From contig CAWUEX030000002.1 in the NCBI GenBank assembly GCA_963921305.4, forward strand, positions 496,001 through 560,000: DNA of 64,000 nucleotides. Direction: 5' to 3'. Positions within the stretch are counted from its first letter, which is position 1; every line of letters starts with the position of its first letter. The translations under genes were made by a program, and so were the position numbers. The stretch comes from CAWUEX02 sp963921305 (GTDB taxonomy: Bacteria; Pseudomonadota; Alphaproteobacteria; Rhodospirillales; Rhodospirillaceae). Positions 17,000 through 25,769 of this stretch are shown in pieces. The notes under the pieces are model-generated. The model ran no database searches, was not told the DNA's origin, and saw only the letters and a program-made list of their open reading frames with translations.

Positions 17000-17731
17000 A
17001 TGGCTGATCTGATGAACACCTTGCGCTCGATTCAAAAGCGCGACCCGGCGGCGCGGTCCCTGCTGCAGATTGCTGTGCTGTATCCGGGCGTGCGCGCCTT
17101 GGTGTTCCACCGCCTGGCCAATTTCCTGTGGCGGCACGGCCTGCAGTTTCTGGGGCGGTTTGTCTCGGAGCTCAGCCGTCTGCTCAGTGGGATCGAAATT
17201 CATCCGGGTGCCCGCATTGGCGAGCGGCTGTTCATCGATCACGGCCTGGGCGTGGTCATTGGCGAGACGGCGGACATCGGCGATGACGTGACGCTCTACC
17301 ATGGCGTGACCCTCGGCGGTGTGTCCCCCGATGACGGCCGTGAGGGCAAGCGTCACCCGACCATCGGCGACCGGGCGGTCATCGGCGCCGGCGCTCAGGT
17401 ACTAGGGCCGATCACCGTGCACCGCTGTGCGCGCATCGGCGCCAACGCGGTTGTCACCAAGGATGTGCCGGAAGGCGCGATCGCCGTCGGCATTCCGGCC
17501 CGCGTGCTGAACCCGCGCAGCACAAACGACGACGATGCTTTCGAGCCCTACGGCGTGACCCGCGATGACGTGCCCGACCCAACCGCCAAGGTGATCGAAG
17601 GCCTGATGGCCGAGATCGCCACGTTGCGTACCCGCCTCGATGCGTTTGAACAAAACAGCTCTCCCGGCGCGCCGCGCGCGCCCGACCCTGCCGCCAGCCC
17701 CGAAAACGCCCCGAAGACCGACCTGCAGTAG
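17000..17731 (+). CDS. cysE: Serine O-acetyltransferase
   Basis: 243 residues from the ATG at 17000 (a GTG three bases earlier is possible). The N-terminal alpha-helical part is short, as in EpsC/CysE-type enzymes. The left-handed beta-helix follows with hexapeptide repeats and the signatures EIHPGARIGERLFIDHGLGVVIGE, LYHGVTLGG and GIPARVL. It acetylates serine with acetyl-CoA to give O-acetylserine for cysteine synthesis. A 60-residue Pro/Ala-rich tail after the helix is longer than needed. MetY, a sulfhydrylation enzyme, is 22 kb away. Confidence 0.92.
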   Translation: MADLMNTLRSIQKRDPAARSLLQIAVLYPGVRALVFHRLANFLWRHGLQFLGRFVSELSRLLSGIEIHPGARIGERLFIDHGLGVVIGETADIGDDVTLYHGVTLGGVSPDDGREGKRHPTIGDRAVIGAGAQVLGPITVHRCARIGANAVVTKDVPEGAIAVGIPARVLNPRSTNDDDAFEPYGVTRDDVPDPTAKVIEGLMAEIATLRTRLDAFEQNSSPGAPRAPDPAASPENAPKTDLQ

Positions 17732-17818
17732 GCCTTTGCGCCGATTGCCCTTGCGCCGATGCACGGGAGGCCGTAGGTCTGTTCACGTCGCTCGTAAGGG
17801 CCGCGCGGAAGGGATGAC

Positions 17819-19633
17819 ATGGATTTTCTAGCCGAAGCCGCGATTTTTCTCGCCGCCGCCGTGTTGGTGGTGCCGCTGTCCCGCCGCCTAGGACTGGGCG
17901 CCATTCTAGGGTACTTGGCCGCGGGCGTGGTCATTGGGCCCTATGCCTTCGGCCTGATTCCCGACGCGGAAGAAGTGCTGCACTTTGCCGAATTCGGCGT
18001 CGTGCTGCTGCTGTTCATCATTGGTTTGGAGCTGCACCCCAGCCGCCTATGGGTGATGCGCAACGCCGTGTTTGGCCTTGGCGGCGCGCAAGTGGGCGTC
18101 AGCGCGCTGGTGATTGGTGGCATCGCCTATGTTGCGGGAACGGGTGTCGGCACGGCCGTGGTGATTGGCCTGGGCTTGGCGCTGTCGTCCACCGCCTTCG
18201 TGTTGCAGATGCTGGCTGAGAAACAACAACTCTCAACCCAACACGGGCGATCATCCTTCGCCATTCTGTTGTTCCAGGACATCGCGGTCATTCCCATCCT
18301 CGCCGTCATTCCCATTCTCGGCGTGCAGGAGGCGATGGCCGGCGACACGCCGGTGTGGCTGGCCCTGCTGGAAGTGGGCGGCGTGATCGCCGCGGTGATC
18401 ATCGGCGGACACTACCTGTTGCGACCGGTGCTGCGCCTGGTGGCTGCCACCGGCATCCGCGAACTGTTCACCGCCACCGGCCTGCTGATCGTTATCGGCA
18501 CGGCCCTTCTGATGTATGCGGTTGGCGTGTCGATGGCCTTGGGCGCCTTCATGGCCGGTCTTCTTCTGGCGGACTCCGAATACCGCCATGAACTGGAAGC
18601 CGACATCGAGCCCTTCAAAGGTCTGTTACTCGGATTGTTCTTCATCTCCGTCGGGATGAGCGTGAACTTGCAGCTGGTGACGTCCGCCCCGGTGGCCGTG
18701 GTGGGCGTGACGCTGATGCTGCTGATCGTCAAAGGGGCGATCCTTTATAGCCTCGGGCGAATTTGGAAAATGCGGGCCAGGGCGGCAAAGGATATGGCCT
18801 GCGTGTTGCCGCAGGGCGGGGAATTCGCCTTCGTGATTTTCACCACCGCGGTGGCGGTGGGCGTTATGCCGCAAGAGACGAAGGACTTCTTGATCGTAGT
18901 CGTCAGCTTGTCGATGGCCGCGACTCCTTTGATTGGCCTGATCAACGACGGCTTGACCACCAAGCTGGCAAAGGAACCGGAGCCAGACTTCGATACGCCG
19001 CCGGAAGAGGAAGGCCATGTCATTATCGCCGGCTTCGGACGCTTTGGGCAAATCGTCGGGCGTGTGCTGGCGGCCCGCCACATTCCCTTCACGGCCCTGG
19101 ACGTCAGTGCCGAGCAAGTCGACTTCGTGAAGAAGTATGGCAACAAAATTTATTACGGCGATGCGTCGCGCCTCGACCTGTTGCGCGCCGCCAAAGCCGA
19201 TGAGGCGCGTGCCTTCGTGCTGGCCATCGACGATGTCGAAGCGTCTCTCGCCACCGCGGAGATGGTGCGCAAGCATTTTCCGAAACTCGAGATTTATGCG
19301 CGGGCACGCAATCGCCAACACGCCTATCGGCTGATGGACCTGGGCATTATCATCATTTGGCGCGAAACGTTCTGCTCGTCTCTAGAGTTGACCCGTGACC
19401 TGCTGGTCGGCCTTGGCGAACAGCACTCTCAAGTGGATGCGATGATCGACCGCTTTCAGGAACATGACCGCATGCGCCTGTTCGAGCATTACACGCATCA
19501 CGATGATGAGGAAAAGATGCAGGACCTCGCCAAGGCGTCCGCGAAGGAACTGGAAGAGATGTTCGCCCGCGACGCGGAGGTGTCCGAGGAGATCAGCGGC
19601 GAGACGCCTGGTGAAAAGCATGCGGCGGAATAA
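17819..19633 (+). CDS. Kef-type CPA2 cation:proton antiporter with TrkA-N domain
   Basis: 604 residues, GGAAGGGATGAC precedes the ATG. Residues 1-380 form a Na+/H+-exchanger (CPA2) domain of about 12 helices, with LGLALSSTAFVLQML and FLILLFQD-like FAILLFQDIAVIP. Residues from about 395 form a Rossmann TrkA-N domain (HVIIAGFGRFGQIVGRVLAAR). This is the KefB/KefC architecture: glutathione- or nucleotide-gated K+ efflux in exchange for H+ at the inner membrane. It lacks any adjacent KefF/KefG ancillary subunit. The charged tail is acidic (EEISGETPGEK). Confidence 0.9.
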   Translation: MDFLAEAAIFLAAAVLVVPLSRRLGLGAILGYLAAGVVIGPYAFGLIPDAEEVLHFAEFGVVLLLFIIGLELHPSRLWVMRNAVFGLGGAQVGVSALVIGGIAYVAGTGVGTAVVIGLGLALSSTAFVLQMLAEKQQLSTQHGRSSFAILLFQDIAVIPILAVIPILGVQEAMAGDTPVWLALLEVGGVIAAVIIGGHYLLRPVLRLVAATGIRELFTATGLLIVIGTALLMYAVGVSMALGAFMAGLLLADSEYRHELEADIEPFKGLLLGLFFISVGMSVNLQLVTSAPVAVVGVTLMLLIVKGAILYSLGRIWKMRARAAKDMACVLPQGGEFAFVIFTTAVAVGVMPQETKDFLIVVVSLSMAATPLIGLINDGLTTKLAKEPEPDFDTPPEEEGHVIIAGFGRFGQIVGRVLAARHIPFTALDVSAEQVDFVKKYGNKIYYGDASRLDLLRAAKADEARAFVLAIDDVEASLATAEMVRKHFPKLEIYARARNRQHAYRLMDLGIIIIWRETFCSSLELTRDLLVGLGEQHSQVDAMIDRFQEHDRMRLFEHYTHHDDEEKMQDLAKASAKELEEMFARDAEVSEEISGETPGEKHAAE

Positions 19634-19648
19634 CACCGGACCAGACTC

Positions 19649-21562
19649 GTGGCATTCGATGCAAACGGAGCTCTAGACCTCCTCCGGCGAGGGAATGCCC
19701 CAGCAGCGCGGGCGGCTGCCGAAACCGCACTGAATGCCGATAAGACCACGCCGGGGGCACATCAAGTCTTAGGGCTGGCCGCCCTGCAAATGGGCGACGC
19801 CGCAGCGGCAGCACCGGCTCTCAAAGCAGCCCTAACCGCCGATCCCAGCCAACCCGGCCTGTGGGAAATCTACGGCGGCGCGCTGGAAGCGTCGAACGAC
19901 CACGCAGGTGCGCTACAGGCCTACGACGAAGCCGTCCGTCTGGCGCCGGAGAACGCTTCAGGTCATCGGCTACGTGGCATCGCGTTGCAGCAACTTAAGC
20001 GGAACACCGACGCCGCGCAGGCGCTGCGCACTGCTGTGCACCTCGACGCTAATGATGCGGAGGCATGGTTCTGGCTGGGCAATGCGCACTATGCTTCGGC
20101 AGCCTATGACGAGGCCGTGAACGCTTTTCAGACCGCGCTGAAACTGAGGCCGCAGTGGACCGATGCTTTGCTGAATCTGGCGGTGGTCCTGGCAGACGTG
20201 GGGCAACATGAAGCGGCCTTGCAGACCTATCAAAAGGCGATGGACCTGTCGCCCGACAATCCTTTGATCCTGCGCCATGTGGCCATTACGTTGCGCGAAC
20301 TGCAACACGTTGATGAGGCGGAACGGCTTTTTAAACAGGCCCTTGATCTCGACCCGGACGACGCCGTCACTGCGGCTGCCCTGGCTGATATGTATGAGCA
20401 GGTCAACCGGCTTGAAGACGCCGGGGAGATGGCCGCGCGGGCCATCGATATCGATCCGGAAAATGCGCAGGCCCAGAAGGTACATGCCATGCTGGCGCGC
20501 CGGGGCGGCGATACAGACGCAGCGCTTGAAAGCGTGCTGCACCTTCTCGACCGGGCTTCCTCACGCCTAGAGCTTGAATCGCTGACCTTTGAACGCGCCA
20601 GGCTTCACGACAGGCTCGGTGACGTCGATGACGCTTATAGCGCGTTCGCAGAGGCCAATCGCCTGCAGATGGAAGGACCGGCGGGGCAGAGATCAAACCC
20701 TCAAACCTACCGTGCCCAGGTCGCGCGGGAACTTGAGATTTGGAATACCGCGCCGCCGGAACACGAAGATGCGGCGGCTTGGTCTGGCGCACCCATCTTC
20801 CTGATGGGTTTCCCGCGGTCTGGTACGACTTTGCTGGATCAGGTTCTAGATGGGCATGACGACATCGCAGTGATGGAAGAACGCCCGCCGCTGGCGGAGG
20901 TATATGACCGGCTGACAGCGCTGGAAAATCAAGCCGGAAAGCCTTTTACCCGGCTGGACCGGGATCAGCGCAGAGCGGCTCAAGAGTTTTATTTCACCCG
21001 TGCAAAATCGTTCCTGCCCGCGTACACGGGCGGTCTGCTGATTGACAAACATCCGCTGGCGACCGCGAAGGTGCGCACCATCAAGCTGCTGTTTCCCGAC
21101 GCCAAGATCATCTTTGCACTGCGTCACCCCTGCGATGTGGTCCTGAGTTGTTTCATGCAGCGCTTTGTGATGAACATGGCGATGGCGAATTTCACCACCG
21201 TTGAAGGTGCCGCAGCACTGTATGCACAGGTGATGCAGGTGTGGCGGGCTGCCGAACCCAAACTGGACCTCCCGGTACACCGCATTCGCTATGAGGACGT
21301 GGTTCAGGATTTCGAAGCGCAGATCAAATCGCCGGTGGCGTTTATTGGCGTTCCCTGGGATGACGCGCTGATCAATTTTCACGAACATGCGCAGCAGCGG
21401 CATGTGCGCACGGCCAGCTACGCGCAGGTTACTCAGCCCCTCTACACGTCAGCTTTGGCACGTTGGCAGAAGTACGCCGACTACATCTCGCCACATCTTG
21501 ATACATTACGGCCTCACCTTGAGGAATTCGGTTACTCAGCAAACATCTCAAAGGGTAATTGA
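19649..21562 (+). CDS. TPR-repeat sulfotransferase
   Basis: 637 residues; it starts at GTG 19649. The first 300 residues hold about eight tetratricopeptide repeats (LGLAALQMGDAAAA, WYGNAHYASAAYDEA-like units). The second half is a sulfotransferase: FLMGFPRSGTTLLDQVLD binds the 5'-phosphosulfate of PAPS, and RHPCDVVLSCFMQRF is the 3'-phosphate-binding motif. The same two-part layout recurs widely in marine and soil alphaproteobacteria and is related to tyrosylprotein/heparan-type sulfotransferases. Acceptor unknown. It starts 15 bases after the antiporter stop, so co-transcription is plausible. Confidence 0.88.
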   Translation: MAFDANGALDLLRRGNAPAARAAAETALNADKTTPGAHQVLGLAALQMGDAAAAAPALKAALTADPSQPGLWEIYGGALEASNDHAGALQAYDEAVRLAPENASGHRLRGIALQQLKRNTDAAQALRTAVHLDANDAEAWFWLGNAHYASAAYDEAVNAFQTALKLRPQWTDALLNLAVVLADVGQHEAALQTYQKAMDLSPDNPLILRHVAITLRELQHVDEAERLFKQALDLDPDDAVTAAALADMYEQVNRLEDAGEMAARAIDIDPENAQAQKVHAMLARRGGDTDAALESVLHLLDRASSRLELESLTFERARLHDRLGDVDDAYSAFAEANRLQMEGPAGQRSNPQTYRAQVARELEIWNTAPPEHEDAAAWSGAPIFLMGFPRSGTTLLDQVLDGHDDIAVMEERPPLAEVYDRLTALENQAGKPFTRLDRDQRRAAQEFYFTRAKSFLPAYTGGLLIDKHPLATAKVRTIKLLFPDAKIIFALRHPCDVVLSCFMQRFVMNMAMANFTTVEGAAALYAQVMQVWRAAEPKLDLPVHRIRYEDVVQDFEAQIKSPVAFIGVPWDDALINFHEHAQQRHVRTASYAQVTQPLYTSALARWQKYADYISPHLDTLRPHLEEFGYSANISKGN

Positions 21563-21601
21563 GCCGAAGTTCAGTCGCTGGATGTTGTGTGCATTTAGGG
21601 C

Positions 21602-22810
21602 GTGCGCAATAGTTCTGCCATGTCCTCGCCCAGATCCGTGCTGGCATTGATTGCCGGAGTCATCATCACCGGCCTTGTTGCCTTGGTGATGACCCAGAGG
21701 ACATACCTCATTCGCTACCTGACCTATAACGGTGACCCACTTACGTTGCCGGTGTCCTGGTATTTTCCGGTTGAGCGCGTTCCGGGCAATAAGACCGACG
21801 ACATTCCTATGGCTGGCGAAGGCGAGCGCGCCATCTCCGAGAGCGCATTGCAGAGCGCGGCCGACTATGCAGAGAGTCAGAATGCCCAGTCCTTGATCGT
21901 CATCCACAACGACGTGATTCAGCTTGAGCAGTATTGGGGTGATGCGACCCGCGAGACAATCTTTAACCCCCAGTCCATGTCGAAGAGCGCGCTTGGGCTT
22001 TTGATGGGGGCAGCTCTTGAAGACGGGGCGATTGAGTCGATCAACGATCCCCTGGGTAGGTATATTGAGGAATGGCGTGACGATCCGCGCGGCAGTGCCA
22101 CCATCCAGCAAGCCTTGCGCATGTCCGCAGGCCTTGAACTTATGGCGACGTCCTATGACGTCGCGTTGTTGGACCGAGGCGCGCGCTATAGTTTCGGCGA
22201 CGATTTCAACAGCATGATCTTCGATCTGAAACAGGTCGATCCGCCGGGGACCAAGTGGGAGTACAACAACGACGAAACCAATTTGCTTGGCATTGCGATC
22301 GAACGCGCGACCGGCCAACGGTATGCCACATACCTATCAGAGAAAATCTGGCAGCCCCTGGGATTGGCGGATGCCACCATGTACCTCGACCGCGTGGGCG
22401 GTGCCGTGGTTAAGCACTGTTGCATTTTCTCCCGGCCCTATGACTGGGCGAAACTTGGCCTTTTGGTCTTGAGAAAGGGCCGATGGGGCGGTCGGCAGAT
22501 TGTGCCAGCGCAGTGGATTGAGGACATGACGTCACCCTCGCAGCTGACAAACCGGTACGGATACCAGGTGTGGATTGGCAGTGATTACATTCAGCGCGGC
22601 GCGTTTACCCCGCCTAAGGATATCAGTATCTACGCACCTGAGGGCTACGTCAGCGACGGCATGATTACGTTTCTTGGCTACGGCGGCCAGCGTGTTTGGA
22701 TTTCGCCGGAAGATGACCTGGTCATCGTGTACGGCACCGTCGAGTGGGCACCGGAGTGGAATGAGTCATACATTCCTAATGTTTTGGCCCGTGACCTGAA
22801 GGGCGAATAG
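21602..22810 (+). CDS. Membrane-anchored serine hydrolase (class C beta-lactamase-like)
   Basis: 402 residues from GTG 21602, or 396 from ATG 21620; neither has a strong ribosome-binding site. An N-terminal hydrophobic helix (LALIAGVIITGLVALVM) anchors the protein. The penicillin-binding fold is shown by S-M-S-K (Ser-x-x-Lys nucleophile) and YNND (Tyr-x-Asn). The family includes class C beta-lactamases, D-Ala-D-Ala peptidases and esterases such as EstB; the sequence does not separate these. Cell-envelope or ester substrate, periplasmic. Confidence 0.85.
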   Translation: MRNSSAMSSPRSVLALIAGVIITGLVALVMTQRTYLIRYLTYNGDPLTLPVSWYFPVERVPGNKTDDIPMAGEGERAISESALQSAADYAESQNAQSLIVIHNDVIQLEQYWGDATRETIFNPQSMSKSALGLLMGAALEDGAIESINDPLGRYIEEWRDDPRGSATIQQALRMSAGLELMATSYDVALLDRGARYSFGDDFNSMIFDLKQVDPPGTKWEYNNDETNLLGIAIERATGQRYATYLSEKIWQPLGLADATMYLDRVGGAVVKHCCIFSRPYDWAKLGLLVLRKGRWGGRQIVPAQWIEDMTSPSQLTNRYGYQVWIGSDYIQRGAFTPPKDISIYAPEGYVSDGMITFLGYGGQRVWISPEDDLVIVYGTVEWAPEWNESYIPNVLARDLKGE

Positions 22811-22811
22811 G

Positions 22812-22831
22812 AGCCGAGCTCAGCCTCGGCT
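22812..22831. terminator. Hairpin between convergent genes
   Basis: AGCCGAG (22812-22818) and CTCGGCT (22825-22831) form a perfect 7-base-pair stem with a 6-base loop, between the serine hydrolase and the ABC permease that converge here. No T-run follows on either strand, so intrinsic termination would be weak. Confidence 0.4.
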
Positions 22832-22875
22832 GGCAGCTGCGCTGATGGCGAGAGACTGGCGCCGGGAAATCAAGT

Positions 22876-24306
22876 TTAGACGACCGGGTATGAGGAATAG
22901 CGGCGCGTTGACCAGACTGCGAGAACCAGAACAAACAGAGCAAGCCCGGTGACCGGACCAGCAGCACCGGATAAGACATCGGACACGGTCCAGTCTTCGT
23001 AGGCGAACACAGGGATGTCGTCGAACTCCGCCGCCGTCATTTGAGTGCCCTTGACGATACGGTTGGTAAAGAAGCCACGCCAGTTTTCATGAAAGGTCAG
23101 AACCTGAGCAGTGAAGTCGGCGAAGCGCTCCGACCCGGTTCCGGAAATGGCGTTCAAGGCGTTCTGCGTCATGATCGCCGGCGAGACAAACTGTAGCAGA
23201 TCGACCACGCCCTGGCGCCGTTCCGCCTGGAGGCTGAACTCTTCAAGCAGGGGCTCGACCGCGCGCTCAACCGCGGAGTCGGTAGCAAGAACCTGAAGAT
23301 AGAACTGATCGGCATTGGCATCTTCGCCGGCCAATTCCGGATGATCGAAGAAATACGCTTCGCGGGACTCGGCGGCTTCCTGATCGGCTATCTCGGTCGC
23401 TTCACGCATCTCGGTGGTCAGCTCGACCCGGGATGGCGCGGGATAGATCGTCGTTGCGGCAATGTTAACCAAGGCCGGAATCACCACGACGAACACCAGC
23501 CAGAGATTGGCCAAGATGATGCCGTTGGTCACCGACGGTTTGTTCAGTGCGTTAACAAACAAGGCCAGCGCAAACCAGAAGAACGCGTAAAGCGTGACGG
23601 TTACGAACCATAATCCGAAACGCGCCCACAACACCCCGTCGGCCAGGCTGGGCTCGGTGATGACCACCGCCGCCAGACCTACGGCCAGCAATAAAACAAA
23701 AATCATCAGTGCGCGGGCTGCGCCTTTGGCCAGGATAAATGCGGTCTTGGACACGCCGTGCGCGGCAACGAGACTCAACGTTCCTCGCTCCTTCTCCTTC
23801 GACATCAGGTCGAACATCAAGGCGACGATAAAGATAGGCAGCAGGAAGACGATGACGAAGGCGACATCAAAGCTGCCAGCCAGCACATTTAACGGATTCT
23901 GAATCTCGGTCGCGTTGAGGAAGGTCAGCGCCGGATGCGCGGTGACCTTATAGTACGTCGGCTGGACATCGGTTTGGCCGATGGAAAGAGACGCCAACGG
24001 CGTCGGCGGCAAGACGGCATAATGACTCAGAACCGACATACCCAGCGCCCCGGGGCTGGCCGCAGGCGGCGGATTGCCCTCGGGATTGGCTTCCCAGCGT
24101 TCGACGGAAGCTTTGAGCGCATTTTGGGTAACCATCTCATCCTGGTTCAAGCCACCGCCCATGCCAGCGAGCTGTTCGGTCCGGGCGGCGCCATTGAGCG
24201 CCGCCAACACAGTAAGAACAAGAAGCAGACCCAAACTCAGCCACCAGGCTGGATTGTGCTTCAGGATGACCCATTCCTGGGTGAAGACAGACCCGAACCC
24301 TTTCAT
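22876..24306 (-). CDS. ABC-2 type permease, DUF3526 family (second of two)
   Basis: 476 residues; GAGG-rich sequence precedes the ATG. One helix at the N-terminus (NPAWWLSLGLLLVLTVLAAL), a large extracytoplasmic domain of about 120 residues, then five more helices around residues 140-300 and a final one at the C-terminus. The motif SKEKERGTLSLVAAHGVSKTAFILAKG is the ABC-2 signature at the start of the core. It starts 17 bases after its paralogous partner at 24324-25739. No ATP-binding subunit is visible in the window. It closes the copper cluster, and related NosY/YcnJ-adjacent permeases exist, so a metal-linked role is possible but unproven. Confidence 0.8.
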   Translation of the reverse strand: MKGFGSVFTQEWVILKHNPAWWLSLGLLLVLTVLAALNGAARTEQLAGMGGGLNQDEMVTQNALKASVERWEANPEGNPPPAASPGALGMSVLSHYAVLPPTPLASLSIGQTDVQPTYYKVTAHPALTFLNATEIQNPLNVLAGSFDVAFVIVFLLPIFIVALMFDLMSKEKERGTLSLVAAHGVSKTAFILAKGAARALMIFVLLLAVGLAAVVITEPSLADGVLWARFGLWFVTVTLYAFFWFALALFVNALNKPSVTNGIILANLWLVFVVVIPALVNIAATTIYPAPSRVELTTEMREATEIADQEAAESREAYFFDHPELAGEDANADQFYLQVLATDSAVERAVEPLLEEFSLQAERRQGVVDLLQFVSPAIMTQNALNAISGTGSERFADFTAQVLTFHENWRGFFTNRIVKGTQMTAAEFDDIPVFAYEDWTVSDVLSGAAGPVTGLALFVLVLAVWSTRRYSSYPVV

Positions 24307-24323
24307 CGTGCGCTCCTCGTCCT

Positions 24324-25739
24324 CTAACCCAACGTTACTTTGACTTTACGGGAGGCGAGATAGCCAGCAACGATGGACAGCGCCAGCCACAGGAACATCA
24401 CCATGAAACTTGGGCCAAGGCGGGTGAGGATGGCCCCCAGCGGCGGCGGGTCATAGGCAAAACGGTCAACCGAGGCCCACAACTCCGGCCCGGCACGGTA
24501 ATCGGCCTGTCCAGCCGCGGAATTAAAGGTGATGTCGCGGTTCATCCCCTCAATCAACTCACGGCGGTATTGCTCCGCCTGCTCGGTGAAGTCGATGTGG
24601 TGGTTGAGCGAGGTGCCGGAGAGTTCCATGGAAGCGAGCTGCACCGCCATGCGTGGTGAGCCGACACTGAACGCCTGATGCAAGCCGGTCTGCTGTTCGA
24701 AAATGTTGTGAAGGTCACCGTAGAACTTATCGAAGACTTCGTTGTCTAGTTTTTCCTGAAGGTCGAAGATCACGCCTTGAAAGTTGATCGGCAGCTCGTC
24801 AACGCTCTCGGCGTCGTACAAAGCCAAGGTTTGTTCCTGCCGCTGTTGAATCCGTGTCGCTGGACTGACCCCATCGATCCCAGACTGAATCGCCTCCTCC
24901 ACCGCTTTGTCAAACGCAACGGCGGTGGGTGTGGGGTAAAGCAGGCGGGAGAGATCGGACGCCGCGCGGGGCAGAACGAAACTGGAAACCGCCCAAAACC
25001 CCACCATGGCCACAAGTGTCGCCTGCGCTGACTTGAGGTTTGCGGAGACGGCAAGCGTCAGAAACAGGAAGATCATCGCGTAGATCGTATAGATCAGCAC
25101 AATGGTGACGCCGTGGCCGATGTAAGCCGCGCCGCCGGGTGCGATGAGCAAGCCGATGAGCCCGAGCAGCAGAATAGGACCGATAAACACCGCCAGCGCG
25201 GCCATTGCCCCAAGCGCCTTGCCGAACAACAGCTGCACCGGAGAGACTTGCATACTCAGCACCTGCCGCAGCGTACCGGCCTCCCGCTCTCCTGCGAAGG
25301 CCGGGAAGGCCAGCAAAATGACCAGCAACGGCAACAGCATCTGCAAGGTAAACGCGGCGGTGAGTTCGCCGAAACGGGCAATCGCCGTGGTGTCCCGCGC
25401 CGGTTCGCCTTCGGCGTCGTTCTTTTTGTGCGCTTCGAGCCAGATGGACACCCCGGTGTAGCTGGAGATGCCGGTGTCGAAAAACGACAACGGTGTGACA
25501 GGCTTGAACGCATACAAGCCATAGTGCGCCGCGGCATGCGGATTCTTCTCACCCTGGGCTGCGAACTGCGCGTTGACCACCTCCTGCGCCGAGGCCCGCT
25601 CCGCCGAGATATCCGCAAAGCGCTGGGCCGCGGTCGACAACGCCGCGACCAGCATGATGGCGAGAATGGCGGCCGACCACTTGATGCGGCCGTCGCGAAT
25701 AATCTCTTTGAACTCCTTACCGGCGACGGTGAGGATCAT
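24324..25739 (-). CDS. ABC-2 type permease, DUF3526 family (first of two)
   Basis: 471 residues with GGAGTG before the ATG. It has the same layout as the following gene: N-terminal helix (IKWSAAILAIMLVAALST), a soluble insert, then helices from about residue 125 with the ABC-2 motif FAGEREAGTLRQVLSMQVSPVQLLFGKALG, and one more at the end (FMVMFLWLALSIVAGYLASRK). The two genes together look like a heterodimeric exporter channel. The ATPase partner must be elsewhere, or the pair uses a shared one. It starts 30 bases after the CopC-CopD stop, in the same direction. Confidence 0.8.
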   Translation of the reverse strand: MILTVAGKEFKEIIRDGRIKWSAAILAIMLVAALSTAAQRFADISAERASAQEVVNAQFAAQGEKNPHAAAHYGLYAFKPVTPLSFFDTGISSYTGVSIWLEAHKKNDAEGEPARDTTAIARFGELTAAFTLQMLLPLLVILLAFPAFAGEREAGTLRQVLSMQVSPVQLLFGKALGAMAALAVFIGPILLLGLIGLLIAPGGAAYIGHGVTIVLIYTIYAMIFLFLTLAVSANLKSAQATLVAMVGFWAVSSFVLPRAASDLSRLLYPTPTAVAFDKAVEEAIQSGIDGVSPATRIQQRQEQTLALYDAESVDELPINFQGVIFDLQEKLDNEVFDKFYGDLHNIFEQQTGLHQAFSVGSPRMAVQLASMELSGTSLNHHIDFTEQAEQYRRELIEGMNRDITFNSAAGQADYRAGPELWASVDRFAYDPPPLGAILTRLGPSFMVMFLWLALSIVAGYLASRKVKVTLG

Positions 25740-25769
25740 GACGCACTCCGTTAAAGCTGTGACGCGGTT